Source: UBA5336 sp038522375 (GTDB lineage Bacteria > Pseudomonadota > Alphaproteobacteria > Caulobacterales > Hyphomonadaceae). From it: DNA of 8,589 bases. Under the pieces are notes generated by a model. It was not told where the DNA came from. It worked only from the letters and a program-made list of their open reading frames with translations, and searched no databases. The position numbers and the translations under genes were made by a program. Of the stretch, positions 7,547 through 8,589 are shown piece after piece. The stretch is taken from positions 1-8,589 of the forward strand of contig JBCBKE010000097.1 of the NCBI GenBank assembly GCA_038522375.1, given 5' to 3'. The stretch's first letter is position 1. Every line of letters begins with the position of its first letter.

Positions 7547-7574
7547 ATGGTAAGTGCGCATGACACGGGTGCAA
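7547..7574 (-). promoter_or_regulatory. weak candidate promoter for the small membrane/GNAT cluster
   Basis: On the minus strand a TTGCAC (7569-7574) is followed after 16 nt by TACCAT (7547-7552), about 40 nt before the 63-residue gene. The hexamers match the housekeeping consensus at only 3/6 and 4/6 positions. The location between two minus-strand genes is sensible, but this is a guess from position and partial match. Confidence 0.2.
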
Positions 7575-7595
7575 GTGTTTAGAATTTCGGAGAAT

Positions 7596-7973
7596 TTATT
7601 CGTCTTTTGCGCAGGTCAGATTGTATTCGGAAATGTCCCGGTTCAACATCTGCGTCGCTGATCGCAAGGCTGCATCCTTGGCCTGGAAAGCGAGCTTTGC
7701 CTCATCCCACGCTTTCAAGGCAGCATCGGCTTCGGCTGCCATCGCGCGACTGATTTCGCGCATCGGTTCAGCGTTTTCCCAGGCTTCGCCCGCGGTTTCC
7801 GCGATTGCCGCCGCCTCGACCCGCGCCTTTTTCAGCGCTTCGATCTCAGCCGTTTTTCCATCAAAGGTCCGAGCCATAGCTGCGCATTTGCGGGCCTCGT
7901 CCTGGGTCAGCGCAGCGGCAGGACCCGAGAGGGCACCGGACACAAGCGCAAAAACGAGAACAGATCGGATCAC
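7596..7973 (-). CDS. exported coiled-coil hypothetical protein (125 aa)
   Basis: A 125-residue protein of unknown family, probably periplasmic. The N-terminus is a Sec signal peptide: Arg3, hydrophobic core about residues 5-17, and a likely cleavage after A19-A20-A21. The mature part is almost entirely Ala/Glu/Lys-rich helix with coiled-coil character (about 24-110) and no further membrane segment. It has only two cysteines, C30 near the mature N-terminus and C121 near the C-terminus, which could tie the ends of a helical hairpin by a disulfide. The start is GTG (7971-7973), chosen because TGGAGA lies 6 nt upstream and the signal peptide begins there. It ends in TAA at 7596-7598. It follows the DUF3137 gene on the same strand after 93 nt, with a terminator-like hairpin between them. 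Confidence 0.82.
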   Translation of the reverse strand: MIRSVLVFALVSGALSGPAAALTQDEARKCAAMARTFDGKTAEIEALKKARVEAAAIAETAGEAWENAEPMREISRAMAAEADAALKAWDEAKLAFQAKDAALRSATQMLNRDISEYNLTCAKDE

Positions 7974-7979
7974 GGAAAA

Positions 7980-7985
7980 TCTCCA
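7980..7985 (-). promoter_or_regulatory. ribosome binding site deciding a GTG start
   Basis: TGGAGA on the minus strand, with 6 nt to the GTG at 7973. It supports the non-ATG start of the 125-residue exported protein. It lies only about 5 nt downstream of the T6 tract of the neighbouring hairpin. Confidence 0.6.
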
Positions 7986-7990
7986 GGCTG

Positions 7991-8018
7991 AAAAAAGACG
8001 GACGGGCCTTTCGACCCG
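7991..8018 (-). terminator. terminator-like hairpin after the DUF3137 gene
   Basis: On the minus strand CGGGTC, a GAAA tetraloop and GGCCCG form a 6-bp stem with one G-T wobble (8003-8018). A 6-nt spacer and a T6 tract (7991-7996) follow. It lies 48 nt past the DUF3137 stop. The spacer between stem and T-run is longer than ideal for an intrinsic terminator. The element ends only 17 nt before the next gene's GTG, so it may instead act as a leader hairpin or attenuator. Confidence 0.45.
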
Positions 8019-8066
8019 ATAGGCGATGCAACCAATGACAGGCCAGCCCTGAAGCGCGTCTGAACG

Positions 8067-8589
8067 TCAAACGCCCGGTTTTGCCCCATTTTCGCCTGTC
8101 GGCAGGGCGGGCGGGGCGCCACGCTCGGTCTCTTCTGCGTCACGCGCCGTCGTGACACTTTCCATCAGTGTGAACACGACAGCGAAGTCCTCCAGCACGC
8201 CCCGCACACGCGCTGGGTCATCCATCGGCCTGAACAGGTCGCCCGGCTCGAACAAGTCCTCGCCTTCCACGGCAACAAGCATTTCATCGCCGGCAAACGC
8301 ACAGCGAAGTTTCTTGCCCTTGAACACTTTTTCAAGGTCCACCAACCGTTGCATCAGGTCTGGGGTCAGGATGAACCGGGCTTCGACCTGATCGGTGGTG
8401 TAGACTTCGAAGGCTTTCTCGAACGTCGGGTCTTCGAGGATGGCCCTATCCATCCCCCGTCGACCCCCGAAGCGGTTGAAGATGCCCGCATCCCGGGTCA
8501 CGAGCGTTTCGCCAAAAAAGCGCTTATGGAAATTGAAGCGCAGGCACTGGCCCCTGAAAACGGTGACATATTTCGTGTGGGTGCGACCG
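8067..8589 (-). CDS. DUF3137 family protein, C-terminal part (5' end outside the window)
   Basis: The frame stays open to the window edge. Reading inward from 8588, the protein runs GRTHTKYVTVFRGQCLRFNF, then HKRFFGETLVTRDAGIFNRF, then the core RAILEDPTFEKAFEVYTTDQ and VEARFILTPDLMQRLVDLEK. It continues with a strand pattern FAGDEMLVAVEGEDLFEPGDLFRPMDD. The TVFRG...FNFHKRF...G.T block plus EDPxFEKxFxVYxxDQVEARxILTPxLMxRL is characteristic of DUF3137. The GTG at 8499-8501 is internal to this conserved block and is not the start. About 173 residues are visible; family members are usually around 300 or more and often carry N-terminal membrane helices, which would lie beyond the window. The last 25 or so residues are a variable tail. 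Function is unknown. Confidence 0.9.
   Translation of the reverse strand, partial: GRTHTKYVTVFRGQCLRFNFHKRFFGETLVTRDAGIFNRFGGRRGMDRAILEDPTFEKAFEVYTTDQVEARFILTPDLMQRLVDLEKVFKGKKLRCAFAGDEMLVAVEGEDLFEPGDLFRPMDDPARVRGVLEDFAVVFTLMESVTTARDAEETERGAPPALPTGENGAKPGV

Noticed and set aside
7581..7597. Direct repeat AGAATTT separated by 3 nt
   Set aside because: Only two short copies are present. It overlaps the stop of the exported protein gene, and no matching operator pattern is recognised.

Overview
The window reads as a GC-rich, tightly packed chromosomal segment of an alphaproteobacterium. The basis is the gene content and order (MoxR ATPase, DUF58, BatA/DUF4159 membrane protein, VWA/glutamine-amidotransferase-like membrane protein, then DUF3137), the high GC, and the use of GTG starts. 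The order within the class cannot be fixed from the sequence alone. No mobile element, CRISPR array, tRNA or rRNA was seen, and no stretch longer than about 100 bases lacks a gene.

Left part, plus strand (1-6615): a four-gene operon. It holds the 3' part of a MoxR-type AAA+ ATPase (5' end outside the window), a DUF58 protein, a 930-residue BatA-like/DUF4159 membrane protein, and a 682-residue membrane protein with an intact VWA metal site and a glutamine-amidotransferase-like domain. Junctions are 8 nt, 1 nt and a 4-nt ATGA overlap, so the genes are almost certainly co-transcribed and partly translationally coupled. By family knowledge, MoxR and VWA modules act as chaperone-like systems for assembly, metal insertion or envelope stress. 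Here a cytoplasmic ATPase and DUF58 protein would work with two large envelope proteins. The canonical MIDAS motif is degenerate in the DUF58 and BatA/DUF4159 proteins and intact only in the last protein.

Middle, minus strand (7507 down to 6530): a compact three-gene cluster. It has a 63-residue two-helix membrane protein, a previously easy-to-miss 53-residue basic protein, and a YhbS-like GNAT acetyltransferase whose start overlaps the stop of the 53-residue gene (ATGA). The GNAT gene converges on the plus-strand operon, and the two coding regions overlap by 86 bp at their 3' ends.

Right part, minus strand (8589 down to 7596): the C-terminal part of a DUF3137 protein (5' end outside the window), a hairpin with a GAAA loop and T6 tract, and a 125-residue exported coiled-coil protein with a GTG start. 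The hairpin sits unusually close to that GTG start.
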